Of a DNA stretch of 64,000 bases, positions 17,797-27,331 are shown in pieces. This stretch comes from Alphaproteobacteria bacterium. GTDB lineage: Bacteria > Pseudomonadota > Alphaproteobacteria > Micropepsales > Micropepsaceae. The translations under genes were made by a program, and so were the position numbers. Numbering within the stretch: the first letter of the stretch is position 1; every line of letters starts with the position of its first letter. The notes below the pieces were generated by a model. It had not been told where the DNA came from, ran no database searches, and worked only from the letters and a program-made list of their open reading frames with translations. The stretch covers positions 1-64,000 of the forward strand of contig WGNJ01000002.1 of assembly GCA_016124635.1 (NCBI GenBank). Reading direction: 5' to 3'.

Positions 17797-18468
17797 ATGT
17801 ATTTCAAAACGATCATTGCCGTTGCCGCATCACTCGTCTTGACTGGGTGCGGCTATTCGTTGCGAAGTGAATTCGACGATCTATGCGCCGACACGACGTT
17901 AAAGGTTTTTCACAGCGTCGCTAAGGCTTCATCATACCTCGACTTGACCGAAAACGGCTGCGCCTACTCCTGCGTCGCGGCTTTGCGAAGCTCGAGCGTC
18001 GCGTTCGTCGAATTCCGCTTCGATCAGGGTCAATATGACGCCGAGATCGCCAAGGCTGGTTACAATAGCCCTCGCCGGCCAGCCCCTTCCTTAGGCAGTG
18101 GCGATTACGAAGCCCAACTCAAAACAGACGACGCCTGCAGCGAACTAATTGCTGCGGAGGCGTTAGGTGAAAAGCCGTGGTGGCTGAAGTTTGATCTTCA
18201 GCGTGCTTGCCTCGATTTCAAGCGCATCGATTCAATTCGGTCGCGCTACGAACTCAGCGCAAAAAGAGTCTATAAGGCGGACAGCAGCGGTCAGCTCCTG
18301 GTCGGTAGGCGACAGGAAATCCGTGATCGCAGGTCCGGTGAACTCATCGCATCTCGCGCGTCCTATAGTATCGACGCAATTTATTTCGGTTACGTCCCAT
18401 CGCGCCAACATTGCGGCGACACCGGACAACTAAAAATCTCTGATGCCTTCGATAACGGCCATACTTGA
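17797..18468 (+). CDS. Unrecognised lipoprotein
   Basis: A 223-residue protein with a lipoprotein signal (TIIAVAASLVLTGC, lipid-bearing Cys18), so probably membrane-anchored on the periplasmic side. It has several further Cys residues (for example ENGCAYSC, DDACSEL, QRACLDF, RQHCGD) that could form disulfides. No family recognised. Its base composition looks lower in G+C than its neighbours, and it sits between two copies of a MoaD/ThiS-like gene, so it may have arrived by insertion. Its TGA overlaps a TTG start of the second copy (TTGA). About 270 bases before it carry no convincing gene. Confidence 0.65.
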   Translation: MYFKTIIAVAASLVLTGCGYSLRSEFDDLCADTTLKVFHSVAKASSYLDLTENGCAYSCVAALRSSSVAFVEFRFDQGQYDAEIAKAGYNSPRRPAPSLGSGDYEAQLKTDDACSELIAAEALGEKPWWLKFDLQRACLDFKRIDSIRSRYELSAKRVYKADSSGQLLVGRRQEIRDRRSGELIASRASYSIDAIYFGYVPSRQHCGDTGQLKISDAFDNGHT

Positions 18469-18692
18469 GGTCTGCTACGCCTTACTTCGCCAACCACACC
18501 AACGGCGCAACGATCGATGAAGCGCTCCGAGACATAGACGCTCGCTATCCGGGCATTCGCTTTCGGGTCATCGACGAACAAGACCGTATCCGCGAGCACG
18601 TTCGCATCTTCGCCGACGGCGAACGCGCCCTGACGACGGCCGCACCGGTGAAGGGCGAAGTTCATGTCTTCGGCGCCCTCACCGGCGGCTGA
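18465..18692 (+). CDS. Shortened second MoaD/ThiS-like gene
   Basis: A 75-residue frame starting at TTG 18465 within a TTGA overlap with the lipoprotein stop. The 180 bases 18513-18692 align without gaps to 17344-17523 with 18 differences, of which only three change a residue (V/I, N/D, S/P). The GALTGG tail is kept. Relative to the first copy, 24 bases (17320-17343, encoding most of SVRAAGVT) are missing, and a one-base shift just upstream has removed the first beta strand. Either a working variant held by selection or gene conversion, or a pseudogene; the silent-site bias favours past or present function. Confidence 0.5.
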   Translation: MRSATPYFANHTNGATIDEALRDIDARYPGIRFRVIDEQDRIREHVRIFADGERALTTAAPVKGEVHVFGALTGG

Positions 18693-18739
18693 ATTCCTTG
18701 CAACGTCACACGAGCGGACTTCTCCCGCTGCGCAAGGGC

Positions 18740-18778
18740 CATTGACTAATCACGACACGTCATTGACATTTCACGACA
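18740..18778. promoter_or_regulatory. Tandem 18-base direct repeat upstream of araC
   Basis: CATTGACTAATCACGACA (18740-18757) and CATTGACATTTCACGACA (18761-18778) match at all but the three central bases. The repeats are 21 bases apart, two helical turns, and end 22 bases before the araC-type start. This is the geometry expected of a two-site AraC-family operator, here probably for autoregulation. The ATTGACATT part of the second copy could also overlap a -35 element. Confidence 0.55.
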
Positions 18779-18800
18779 TCCTTCGCCGATCCCACACGTA

Positions 18801-19820
18801 ATGTTGCATCTCGCACGCAACAATTTGCTGACGCCTTTGATCGATCTCGCCGATCGCCACGGCGTGAAGCGCGAGCATATCTTGCGCGAGATCGGCCTCG
18901 CTCCGCACCTCGCCTCGGAGCGTGGTGGCTACATCGAGTCGTACAAGCTGATCGACGCCGTCGAGTTCGCCGCCGGTGAGAGCGGCCGCGACGACTTTGG
19001 TTTGTTGCTCGGCAATCAGCGCGACCATCTGATGCTGGGCCCCATCCGCTTGCTGATGGAGAACTGCCGTTCGGTCGCCGAAGCGATCGTAGAGGGAATG
19101 CGCTACACCCACCTCCACAACACCGCCTTGCGCTACACGCTGACGCCGTCGGGTGCCGACTACGTGCTGCGGCTTCAGATCGACACGCAAGGCCAATACG
19201 TGCCGCGCCATTATGCCGAAGCATTGATTGCCGCCTGCGTTCATTTCGGCCGGTCGCTGCTCGGGACCGGATGGTCGCCCCGCAAGGTCTTGTTCCGCCA
19301 CGGCCGTCTTGCCGCGCCGGCCGCGTACAAGGCGACGTTCGCTTGTCCCGTTGCGTTTGGCGAGACCATCGATGCCCTCTGCGCCTCACGAAAGGATTTC
19401 GATCGGCCGATCCAACGCTCGGACACACGAGCCAAGGCGATATTTCAGCGCTTTCTGCATGAGCTTGAAATGGAGCAACGGCGCAGCGTGACAGCCATGG
19501 TCAGATCGCTCTTGCGCCCGCTATTGTCCTCCGGCAAAGGCACGATCAAGCACGCGGCCGATGCCCTAGCGCTGAAACCTAGAACCTTGCAGCGCCGCCT
19601 CGAGGACGAAGGAACCACGTTCCAAGAGCTGCTGACCCAAACCCGCTTGGATATTTTACGCGACTACGAGCCTGCCAACATGACCCTAACCGAATTCGCG
19701 CCCATGCTGGGCCTTTCGGAAGCAAGTGCCGTGAGCCGCTTCATCAAGAACGCGCAAACGTCAGGTCGCAAGCAGCGCAGGCGCCGCGCCACCGCAAAAC
19801 GCCCAGCTCGGAGAAACTAG
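18801..19820 (+). CDS. AraC-family regulator with OruR/arabinose-binding-like N domain
   Basis: A 339-residue transcription factor. The N-terminal ~190 residues are the ligand-sensing domain of the OruR/ToxR-like AraC group (LLTPLIDLADRHGV, then LGPIRLLMENCRSVAEAI). The C-terminal DNA-binding part has a good first helix-turn-helix (TIKHAADALALKPRTLQRRLEDEG). The second is odd: after LGLSEASAVSRFIKN the usual aromatic/WTG...TPxxYR segment is replaced by a basic tail (GRKQRRRRATAKRPARRN). A tandem operator-like repeat lies just upstream. Its stop overlaps that of the convergent gene in CTAG (19817-19820). Confidence 0.85.
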   Translation: MLHLARNNLLTPLIDLADRHGVKREHILREIGLAPHLASERGGYIESYKLIDAVEFAAGESGRDDFGLLLGNQRDHLMLGPIRLLMENCRSVAEAIVEGMRYTHLHNTALRYTLTPSGADYVLRLQIDTQGQYVPRHYAEALIAACVHFGRSLLGTGWSPRKVLFRHGRLAAPAAYKATFACPVAFGETIDALCASRKDFDRPIQRSDTRAKAIFQRFLHELEMEQRRSVTAMVRSLLRPLLSSGKGTIKHAADALALKPRTLQRRLEDEGTTFQELLTQTRLDILRDYEPANMTLTEFAPMLGLSEASAVSRFIKNAQTSGRKQRRRRATAKRPARRN

Positions 19821-20260
19821 CGGGTCACCGCGCAATGTTGCTCGGTGACCGCCCAGGCATACGTCTCGTCCTTGCTCGTGAAGTGCGTCACCGAGGTGTT
19901 GATCATCGTCGGAAAGTGGAAGGTACGCACGCTTTCGACGGTGAGGAGACGGTAATTGTAGATCTCGATCGTGTCTTCGGTCAGGCCCGTCATGGCGCGT
20001 GTTTGACTACGCATGCCGTCCGCCCATGACATCTTGGTCGTCCGCGCGTCGAGATTGAATTCGTAGGTGTCGCGATATTGCGGACCGCGATCGGCGTTGC
20101 TCTTGAGGTCGGCGCGCGCCGAAGCCTCGTCGCTTCCATGACCGAAACGTCCCGGCTCGCATGCGACCTTGAATTGGTGCGGCATCGCCGCCTCCGCGCT
20201 GGCGGAGAGCGCGGCAACGGCTCCGACGAAAAGCAAACCCCGCATCATTGTCTTGATCAT
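19817..20260 (-). CDS. Small exported protein, unknown function
   Basis: A 147-residue protein with a signal peptide (MRGLLFVGAVAALSASAEAA) and a mature part rich in aromatic and Thr residues (YRDTYEFNLDARTTKMSW, EDTIEIYNYRLLTVESVR). It contains two Cys (VACEPG and EQHCAV) that could form a disulfide. No family recognised. ATG 20260 is chosen because it sits directly before the signal peptide; the frame is open far upstream but that part shows no protein-like features. Confidence 0.7.
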   Translation of the reverse strand: MIKTMMRGLLFVGAVAALSASAEAAMPHQFKVACEPGRFGHGSDEASARADLKSNADRGPQYRDTYEFNLDARTTKMSWADGMRSQTRAMTGLTEDTIEIYNYRLLTVESVRTFHFPTMINTSVTHFTSKDETYAWAVTEQHCAVTR

Positions 20261-20736
20261 TCCCGGCGTCCCTGGATGTTTTTTGATTTTGAGCACGCCG
20301 CAGGGTCTCACACATTCAAACGCCGAGACAACGGTCCCGGATCGAGTCCAGCGAAGCGGCGCCCGCGTCAACGCCGAATGACCCTCTTTTTTCGAATCTA
20401 TATATTGCATAAACCGCAATATATGATAGCCTGCCGCGCTGAAATTCTCGTCGCCCGGCAATCGGACGATGCGCTCATTGACATCGTCGGCATCGTCAAA
20501 ATCCGGAAACACCGGCCGAACCACGTCCACGTCCCCATCGACATTGGTCGGCGTCAGCCGCATTGACATTGTCGCAACCGGCGCGTGCGCGACGTTGCCT
20601 CGGCGGGCGCTGTGCATACACGTGTGCATAGATATGTAGCGGATGAAACGGCGGAATTCCGCCGATGTAGCGGATAAGAGGGGGGTACGGTGGTTTCGGC
20701 TCCGCGACAACCGCGCGGCGAAGGGACTGGCTGCGC
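20261..20736. other. 476-base non-coding stretch with palindromes
   Basis: No convincing gene on either strand. It holds an AT-rich 9-bp inverted repeat ATATATTGC / GCAATATAT at 20400-20424, a repeat of TGTGCATA (20611-20618 and 20623-20630), and a 16-base perfect palindrome CGGCGGAATTCCGCCG (20649-20664). The palindrome is bracketed by ATGTAGCGGAT direct repeats (20634 and 20665). These look like control sites for the exported protein gene downstream on the minus strand, or a terminator for the ferritin-like gene. Confidence 0.5.
20400..20424. promoter_or_regulatory. AT-rich operator-like inverted repeat
   Basis: Perfect 9-base arms ATATATTGC and GCAATATAT around a 7-base spacer (ATAAACC), strikingly AT-rich in a GC-rich genome. 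It lies 140 bases upstream of the start of the exported protein gene on the minus strand. It is typical of a dimeric repressor or activator site. Confidence 0.5.
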
Positions 20737-21591
20737 TCAGGCCGCTTTTTGATGCACGGTATCGGCGCCGCCCGCCGCCCACGTGCGCCAGCGGATCACC
20801 TCCCAAAAGGCCCGGCCGGAGAGCTTCACGACATAGGACTCGGGATGCAGCCCGATCGCCCGTCCGATCATCGCGGTCGCCCGCTCGATGTGCGGCCGGC
20901 GGTACATGCGCATGGCACAGGCCTGATAGGCGTTGAAGCACGCCTTGCGATCGTACTTCACCGAAGCCGTCTGCTCCGGCGTCACGTTCGCGCAGTAGAA
21001 CGCATAGGAAAGCTCGTCGTCTTCCGCCTCGGAGACGCGCGTCGCCGCGATCTTGAGCCGCTCCCAAAACGCCGGCAGCTGCTCCTGCTGCCTGTGCATC
21101 AGATCGTAGAACAGCCGGTAGTGGCGGAATTCATCCGCCGCGATCAGCCCGGCGATCTGCTTCAGCACCGGTTCTTCCGTCGCATCGCGCAGGGCCGTGT
21201 AGCCGGAGGAGGTGCCGCATTCGACGACGCAGCGCGCGATCAGCTCGCCGATGCGGCTGCCGCGCACCGATCCGTCGGCATTGACGAAATGCGCCGGTGT
21301 ATAGCCCTGACGGAAGCGGGCGAACTCGCGCTTGAAGTTGAAGGTCGGGTCGGCGATCTCGCACCAGCGGCCCAGCGCGTCGCCGTGCTGGGTCTCCTCG
21401 CCGCCCCACTGCTCGATCGCGTCGATCGTATCGGGATCGCCTTTGAAGACCTGCTTCAGATACTCGACATAGTCGCGGGCGTTGTATTCGACCAAGGAGG
21501 CCGCCTTGACCGCGCGCATCATCGCCGGGTCGACCTTCGAGCGATCGAATTTTGACCAATCGATGGTGTCGAGCGTCCAATGATTGCGCAC
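20737..21591 (-). CDS. Ferritin-like di-iron protein
   Basis: A 284-residue helical protein with the carboxylate/histidine pattern of di-iron four-helix enzymes: GGEETQHGDALGRW (ExxH) and, about 100 residues on, ADEFRHYRLFYDLM (DExRH). Relatives include acyl-ACP desaturase-like and ferritin-like proteins; it may store or use iron to activate oxygen, but the substrate is unknown. GTG 21591 is preferred because GGAG lies 7 bases upstream and similarity begins there; the frame is open to ATG 21696. It sits downstream of atpC on the same strand with ~110 bases between. Confidence 0.7.
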   Translation of the reverse strand: MRNHWTLDTIDWSKFDRSKVDPAMMRAVKAASLVEYNARDYVEYLKQVFKGDPDTIDAIEQWGGEETQHGDALGRWCEIADPTFNFKREFARFRQGYTPAHFVNADGSVRGSRIGELIARCVVECGTSSGYTALRDATEEPVLKQIAGLIAADEFRHYRLFYDLMHRQQEQLPAFWERLKIAATRVSEAEDDELSYAFYCANVTPEQTASVKYDRKACFNAYQACAMRMYRRPHIERATAMIGRAIGLHPESYVVKLSGRAFWEVIRWRTWAAGGADTVHQKAA

Positions 21592-21703
21592 GTCTACCGC
21601 TCCGAACGTGAAAGGGCGGTCCCACAACCGCCCCTTGGAATTCCGGCCCCAACCTAACCAAAAACCGAGGCTTTGCCTACATCCCCGGGCGGTCAAAAAT
21701 CAC

Positions 21704-22107
21704 TCAGTGCATTAAGGCAACGCGCAATTCCTTGAGACGATCCATGCGCTCCTGCGCCTTTTGTCGCGTCTCGTCGTCCTTCGCGTCGGCGACGTCTTCT
21801 TCGGCGTCTTTGACACGCTGATCGAGTGCCGCGGCGTCGAGTTCAGCAAGCGGCATCGCCTCTTCTGCGAGTACGGTCAGCCCGTCGAGATTGACCTCGG
21901 CAAAACCACCGCGCACGAAAATGCGCTCGTCCGAGCCGCCTTGACGCTGCACCGTCAGCACGCCGGGCCGCAGCGTCGTGATCACCGGCGCATGGCCGAT
22001 GTAAACGCCGAAGTCGCCCTCGACACCCGGCACGGTCACCATCTCGACCTCGGACGACATCAACAGCCGCTCGGGCGAGACGAGATCGAAGTGCAGATTG
22101 TTCGCCA

Positions 22108-22108
<1 letters not shown>
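21704..22108 (-). CDS. atpC: ATP synthase F1 epsilon subunit
   Basis: Rotor subunit that couples F1 to the c-ring and can inhibit ATP hydrolysis. It has 134 residues: an N-terminal beta sandwich (LHFDLVSPERLLMSSEVEMV, GDFGVYIGHAPVITTLRPG) and a short helical C terminus. ATG 22108 overlaps the atpD stop (TAATG). Last gene of atpH-A-G-D-C. Confidence 0.96.
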
Positions 22109-23562
<1,454 letters not shown>

Positions 23563-24444
23563 CTAGAGCGCCTCGGCGCCCGAAATGATTTCAATGAGCT
23601 CTTTGGTGATCTGCGCCTGGCGCGAGCGGTTGTAGCGCAATGAAAGCGCATCGATGACGTCGCCGGCGTTTCGCGTCGCCGAATCCATCGCCGCCATGCG
23701 CGCGCCCTGCTCGGACGCTTGGTTTTCGAGAATGCCGCGGAAGATCTGCACCGTGACGTTGCGCGGAAGCAGATCGGCGAGAATTACGGACTCGTCCGGT
23801 TCGTACTCGTAGGCTCCGCCCCTCAGATCGGCCGCCTTCGCGCCCGTCGGGATCTCGGCCGGGATCAAGCGCTGCGCCGTGGGCACCTGGCTGATCACCG
23901 ATTTGAAACGGCCGAAGAACATCGTCACGACGTCCACTTCACCGCGATCGAAGAGATCGAACACGCGCTTGGAAACGCCGAGCGCCTGATCGAAGCCGAT
24001 GCGGCGGATACCCGTGAACTCGATCGTGTCGACGATCAACGAGCCGTAGAGCCGCTTCAGCTGATCGCGCCCTTTGCGCCCGACACACAGAATCTTGACC
24101 TGCTTGCCTTCGCGCGCCAGCGCGTCGATCCGCTGGCGCGCCAGCTTCACGATGTTGGTGTTGAAGCCGCCGCAGAGCCCGCGATCCGCGGTCATCACCA
24201 CCAAGAGATGGCGCTGCTCGCTCCCGGTGCCGGTGAGCAATTTCGGCGCATTGCCGCCCTGCCCCATGCTCGCAGCCACGTTCGCCAGCACGGCCTGCAT
24301 CTTCTCGGCATAGGGACGCGCGGCTTCCGCCGATTCCTGCGCGCGCTTCAGCTTCGACGCCGCCACGAGCTGCATGGCGCGCGTGATCTTGCGCGTCGAC
24401 TTGACGCTCGCGATGCGATTTCGAAGGTCCTTGAGGCTGGGCAT
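23563..24444 (-). CDS. atpG: ATP synthase F1 gamma subunit
   Basis: Central shaft of F1, transmitting rotation to the catalytic sites. It has 293 residues, with the conserved N-terminal helix ([32 protein letters not shown] split across the coiled coil) and the C-terminal helix ([29 protein letters not shown]). The [12 protein letters not shown] strand is also typical. It lies 6 bases after atpA. Confidence 0.97.
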   Translation of the reverse strand: MPSLKDLRNRIASVKSTRKITRAMQLVAASKLKRAQESAEAARPYAEKMQAVLANVAASMGQGGNAPKLLTGTGSEQRHLLVVMTADRGLCGGFNTNIVKLARQRIDALAREGKQVKILCVGRKGRDQLKRLYGSLIVDTIEFTGIRRIGFDQALGVSKRVFDLFDRGEVDVVTMFFGRFKSVISQVPTAQRLIPAEIPTGAKAADLRGGAYEYEPDESVILADLLPRNVTVQIFRGILENQASEQGARMAAMDSATRNAGDVIDALSLRYNRSRQAQITKELIEIISGAEAL

Positions 24445-24450
24445 CGGCGG

Positions 24451-25980
24451 TTACGCAAAACTCTTCGAGAAGTTGTCGAGAACGGTTTTGAGCTTGGCTT
24501 CGAGCTCCGGCGACAGCGCCTTTTGCGTTCGAATGCCGTCGAGGATCTCTTTGTTCGACGAGCGGACGTGCGCGAGGAGCTGCTTCTCGAAGCGGCCGAT
24601 CGCCCCGACCGCGAGCTTGTCGAGATAGCCGCGCGTGCCGGCATAGATCGCCACCACCTGCTCCTCGACGGGGAACGGCGCGTATTGCGGCTGCTTCAAA
24701 AGCTCCGTCAGACGCTCACCGCGCGCGAGCAGACGCTGCGTCACGGCGTCGAGGTCTGAGCCGAACTGTGCGAACGCGGCCATCTCGCGATACTGCGCGA
24801 GGTCCGATTTCATCGTACCGGCGACCTGCTTCATCGCCTTGATCTGCGCCGACGAACCCACGCGGCTCACCGAGATGCCGACGTTCACGGCCGGACGGAT
24901 GCCTTGGTAGAAGAGCTCGGTCTCGAGGAAGATCTGACCGTCGGTGATCGAAATGACGTTCGTCGGAATGTAGGCCGACACGTCGTTCGCTTGCGTCTCG
25001 ATGACCGGAAGCGCCGTCAGCGAGCCGGAGCCGTTCGCGTCGTTGAGCTTCGCGGCGCGCTCAAGCAGGCGCGAGTGCAGATAGAACACGTCGCCTGGAT
25101 ACGCTTCGCGTCCCGGCGGACGCCGCAGCAGCAGCGACATCTGACGATAGGCGACCGCCTGCTTCGAAAGATCGTCGTAGATGATGACCGCGTGCATGCC
25201 GTTGTCGCGGAAGAATTCGCCCATCGTGCAGCCGGCGAACGGCGCCAGGAACTGCAGCGGTGCCGGATCGGATGCGGTTGCGGCGACGACCGTCGTGTAC
25301 TCCATCGCGCCGTACTGCTCGAGCGTCTTGACGATCTGCGCGACGGTCGAACGCTTCTGACCGACGGCGACATAGATGCAGTAGAGCTTCTGCTTCTCGT
25401 CGCCCGTCGCGTTGACGGACTTCTGATTGATGATCGTATCGATCGCGATGGCGGTCTTGCCGGTCTGACGGTCGCCGATGATGAGCTCGCGCTGGCCGCG
25501 GCCGACCGGAATGAGCGAGTCGACCGACTTGAGCCCCGTCTGCATCGGCTCGTGCACCGAGCGGCGCGGAATGATGCCGGGCGCCTTCACGTCGACGCGG
25601 CGGCGCTCCTTCGATTGGATCGCACCCTTGCCGTCGAGCGGATTGCCGAGCGGATCGACGACGCGCCCGAGCAAACCCTTGCCGACCGGAACGTCGACGA
25701 TCGAGCCTGTGCGCTTGACGGTGTCGCCCTCTTTGATGTCGCGGTCGTTGCCAAAGATCACGACGCCGACATTGTCGTTCTCGAGGTTGAGCGCCATGCC
25801 TTTGATGGCACCCGGAAACTCCACCATCTCGCCGGCCTGCACGTTGTCGAGGCCATGGATGCGCGCGATACCGTCGCCGACCGACAGCACCTGACCGATC
25901 TCGCTGACTTCGGCCTCGGCCCCGAAATTCTTGATCTGCTGTTTGAGGATTGCGGAGATTTCCGCCGCTTGAATGTCCAT
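24451..25980 (-). CDS. atpA: ATP synthase F1 alpha subunit
   Basis: Non-catalytic nucleotide-binding subunit of F1, 509 residues. The P loop is [15 protein letters not shown], the arginine finger region lies in [16 protein letters not shown], and [12 protein letters not shown] is present. It begins 5 bases after atpH ends. Full length and orthodox. Confidence 0.98.
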   Translation of the reverse strand: MDIQAAEISAILKQQIKNFGAEAEVSEIGQVLSVGDGIARIHGLDNVQAGEMVEFPGAIKGMALNLENDNVGVVIFGNDRDIKEGDTVKRTGSIVDVPVGKGLLGRVVDPLGNPLDGKGAIQSKERRRVDVKAPGIIPRRSVHEPMQTGLKSVDSLIPVGRGQRELIIGDRQTGKTAIAIDTIINQKSVNATGDEKQKLYCIYVAVGQKRSTVAQIVKTLEQYGAMEYTTVVAATASDPAPLQFLAPFAGCTMGEFFRDNGMHAVIIYDDLSKQAVAYRQMSLLLRRPPGREAYPGDVFYLHSRLLERAAKLNDANGSGSLTALPVIETQANDVSAYIPTNVISITDGQIFLETELFYQGIRPAVNVGISVSRVGSSAQIKAMKQVAGTMKSDLAQYREMAAFAQFGSDLDAVTQRLLARGERLTELLKQPQYAPFPVEEQVVAIYAGTRGYLDKLAVGAIGRFEKQLLAHVRSSNKEILDGIRTQKALSPELEAKLKTVLDNFSKSFA

Positions 25981-25985
25981 CGGGT

Positions 25986-26546
25986 TCAGGCCCCTTCCTT
26001 CATCGCGTGCGTAAGCCGCGCGAGCTTCGTTTTGAGAGAGGTATCGATTTGACGCGAGCCGACTTTGACGACGAGCCCGCCGATGAGCGACGGATCGACT
26101 TCGGTCGACAACCGAACGTCGCGCTTGAACGTGTCCTTGAGCGTGCCGGAGAGCGCCGTCAGCTGCTCGGCCTTGAGCGATTGCGCGCTCGTCACTGTCG
26201 CCGAGAGCTCGCCGCGCTGCGCGGCGACGATTTTCTCGAACGCCGTGATGATGTCGCGCAGCACGGAGAGGCGCCGCTTTTGCGCCACCAGGCCGATGAA
26301 GTTCTTCGTCAGCTGACTGACGTTGAGCCGGCCGAGGATCGCAGCCATCGCTTCGCCCTGCTCTTCGCGCGAAAAAACCGGCGAGCGCACGAGACGATTG
26401 AGATCGGCGCTCCCGCTCAGCAGATCTTTGATCTGCTTCAGTTCGCCAGCCACGGTGTCGAGCGATTTGCCCTCACTCGCAAGGTCGACGAGGGCTGTGG
26501 CATAACGCCCCGCCAGGCTCGAAGAAGATGTGGATTCGCCCGCCAC
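25986..26546 (-). CDS. atpH: ATP synthase F1 delta subunit
   Basis: Peripheral-stalk subunit that holds alpha3beta3 to the b subunits. From GTG 26546 it has 186 residues, the usual length in Hyphomicrobiales, starting [23 protein letters not shown] 26579 in the same frame would add 11 residues, but no ribosome site precedes it, whereas GGAG lies 12 bases upstream of the GTG. The C-terminal [20 protein letters not shown] is diagnostic. First gene of the F1 operon, divergent from ppa across ~240 bases. Confidence 0.92.
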   Translation of the reverse strand: MAGESTSSSSLAGRYATALVDLASEGKSLDTVAGELKQIKDLLSGSADLNRLVRSPVFSREEQGEAMAAILGRLNVSQLTKNFIGLVAQKRRLSVLRDIITAFEKIVAAQRGELSATVTSAQSLKAEQLTALSGTLKDTFKRDVRLSTEVDPSLIGGLVVKVGSRQIDTSLKTKLARLTHAMKEGA

Positions 26547-26783
26547 GACTTTGTGCAACTCCAGACAAAAAGAAGGCATCGCCGAGGTGCCGGTTGCCCG
26601 GGCGGCTAAGCCTTTGATTTAAAACGCTTTTGCGCAGGACGGGAGCGTCTTCCGACCCCGGTGAACGCGGCGCGCGGGTGGTAGCATAGGCCCCATTGCA
26701 GCGCAACAATCTGCTCGGTTATCTGCGCTTCCACGCGCGAGGCGCCCGGGGAAAAGCCGGTTCGCCAAAACGGAAGGAAACCC

Positions 26784-27311
26784 ATGGACCTGGCCAAGAT
26801 TTCGTCCGGGCGAAACCCACCCAAGGACATCCACGCCCTGATCGAAATCCCCTTCGGCGGTGTGCCCGTCAAATACGAAATGGACAAGTCGTCGGGCACG
26901 CTGTTCGTCGACCGGTTCCTGCACACGGCGATGTACTACCCGGGCAACTATGGGTTCGTGCCGCACACGCTGTCTGAGGACGGCGACCCGATCGACGTGC
27001 TGGTGATCGCGCCGGTCCCGGTCGTAGCCGGCGCTGTCATTCGCTGCCGTCCGGTCGGCGCGCTCATCATGAAGGACCAAGCAGGTCCGGATGAAAAGAT
27101 TCTGGCGGTCCCCGTCGACGACCTGCACCCCTTCTACACCGGGATCCAGTCCTACCGCGATCTGCCGCCGATCTTGCGCGATCAGATCGCCCACTTCTTC
27201 CAGCACTACAAAGATCTCGAGAAGGGAAAGTGGACGCAGCTCGGCGACTGGGTCGACGCCGCCGACGCGGAACGTCTGATCACGGAAGCGATCGCACGCG
27301 CAAAAGCTTAA
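26784..27311 (+). CDS. ppa: Inorganic pyrophosphatase, class A
   Basis: Hydrolyses pyrophosphate to phosphate and so pulls biosynthetic reactions forward; cytosolic, Mg-dependent. It has 175 residues. The signature DGDPIDVLV carries the three metal-binding aspartates; MDKSSGTLFVDRFL and YPGNYGFVPHT are the active-site strands. GGAAGGAAA precedes ATG 26784. Divergent from atpH. Confidence 0.97.
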   Translation: MDLAKISSGRNPPKDIHALIEIPFGGVPVKYEMDKSSGTLFVDRFLHTAMYYPGNYGFVPHTLSEDGDPIDVLVIAPVPVVAGAVIRCRPVGALIMKDQAGPDEKILAVPVDDLHPFYTGIQSYRDLPPILRDQIAHFFQHYKDLEKGKWTQLGDWVDAADAERLITEAIARAKA

Positions 27312-27331
27312 GCCTTACAACGCCTCAGGCT

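Noticed and set aside
20078..20566. 162-codon frame on the plus strand
   Set aside because: It is antisense to the exported protein gene and runs through the palindrome-rich spacer; composition is not coding-like.
20261..21067. Long upstream extension of the small exported protein frame on the minus strand
   Set aside because: It overlaps the ferritin-like gene in another frame and the spacer; the signal peptide starts at 20260.
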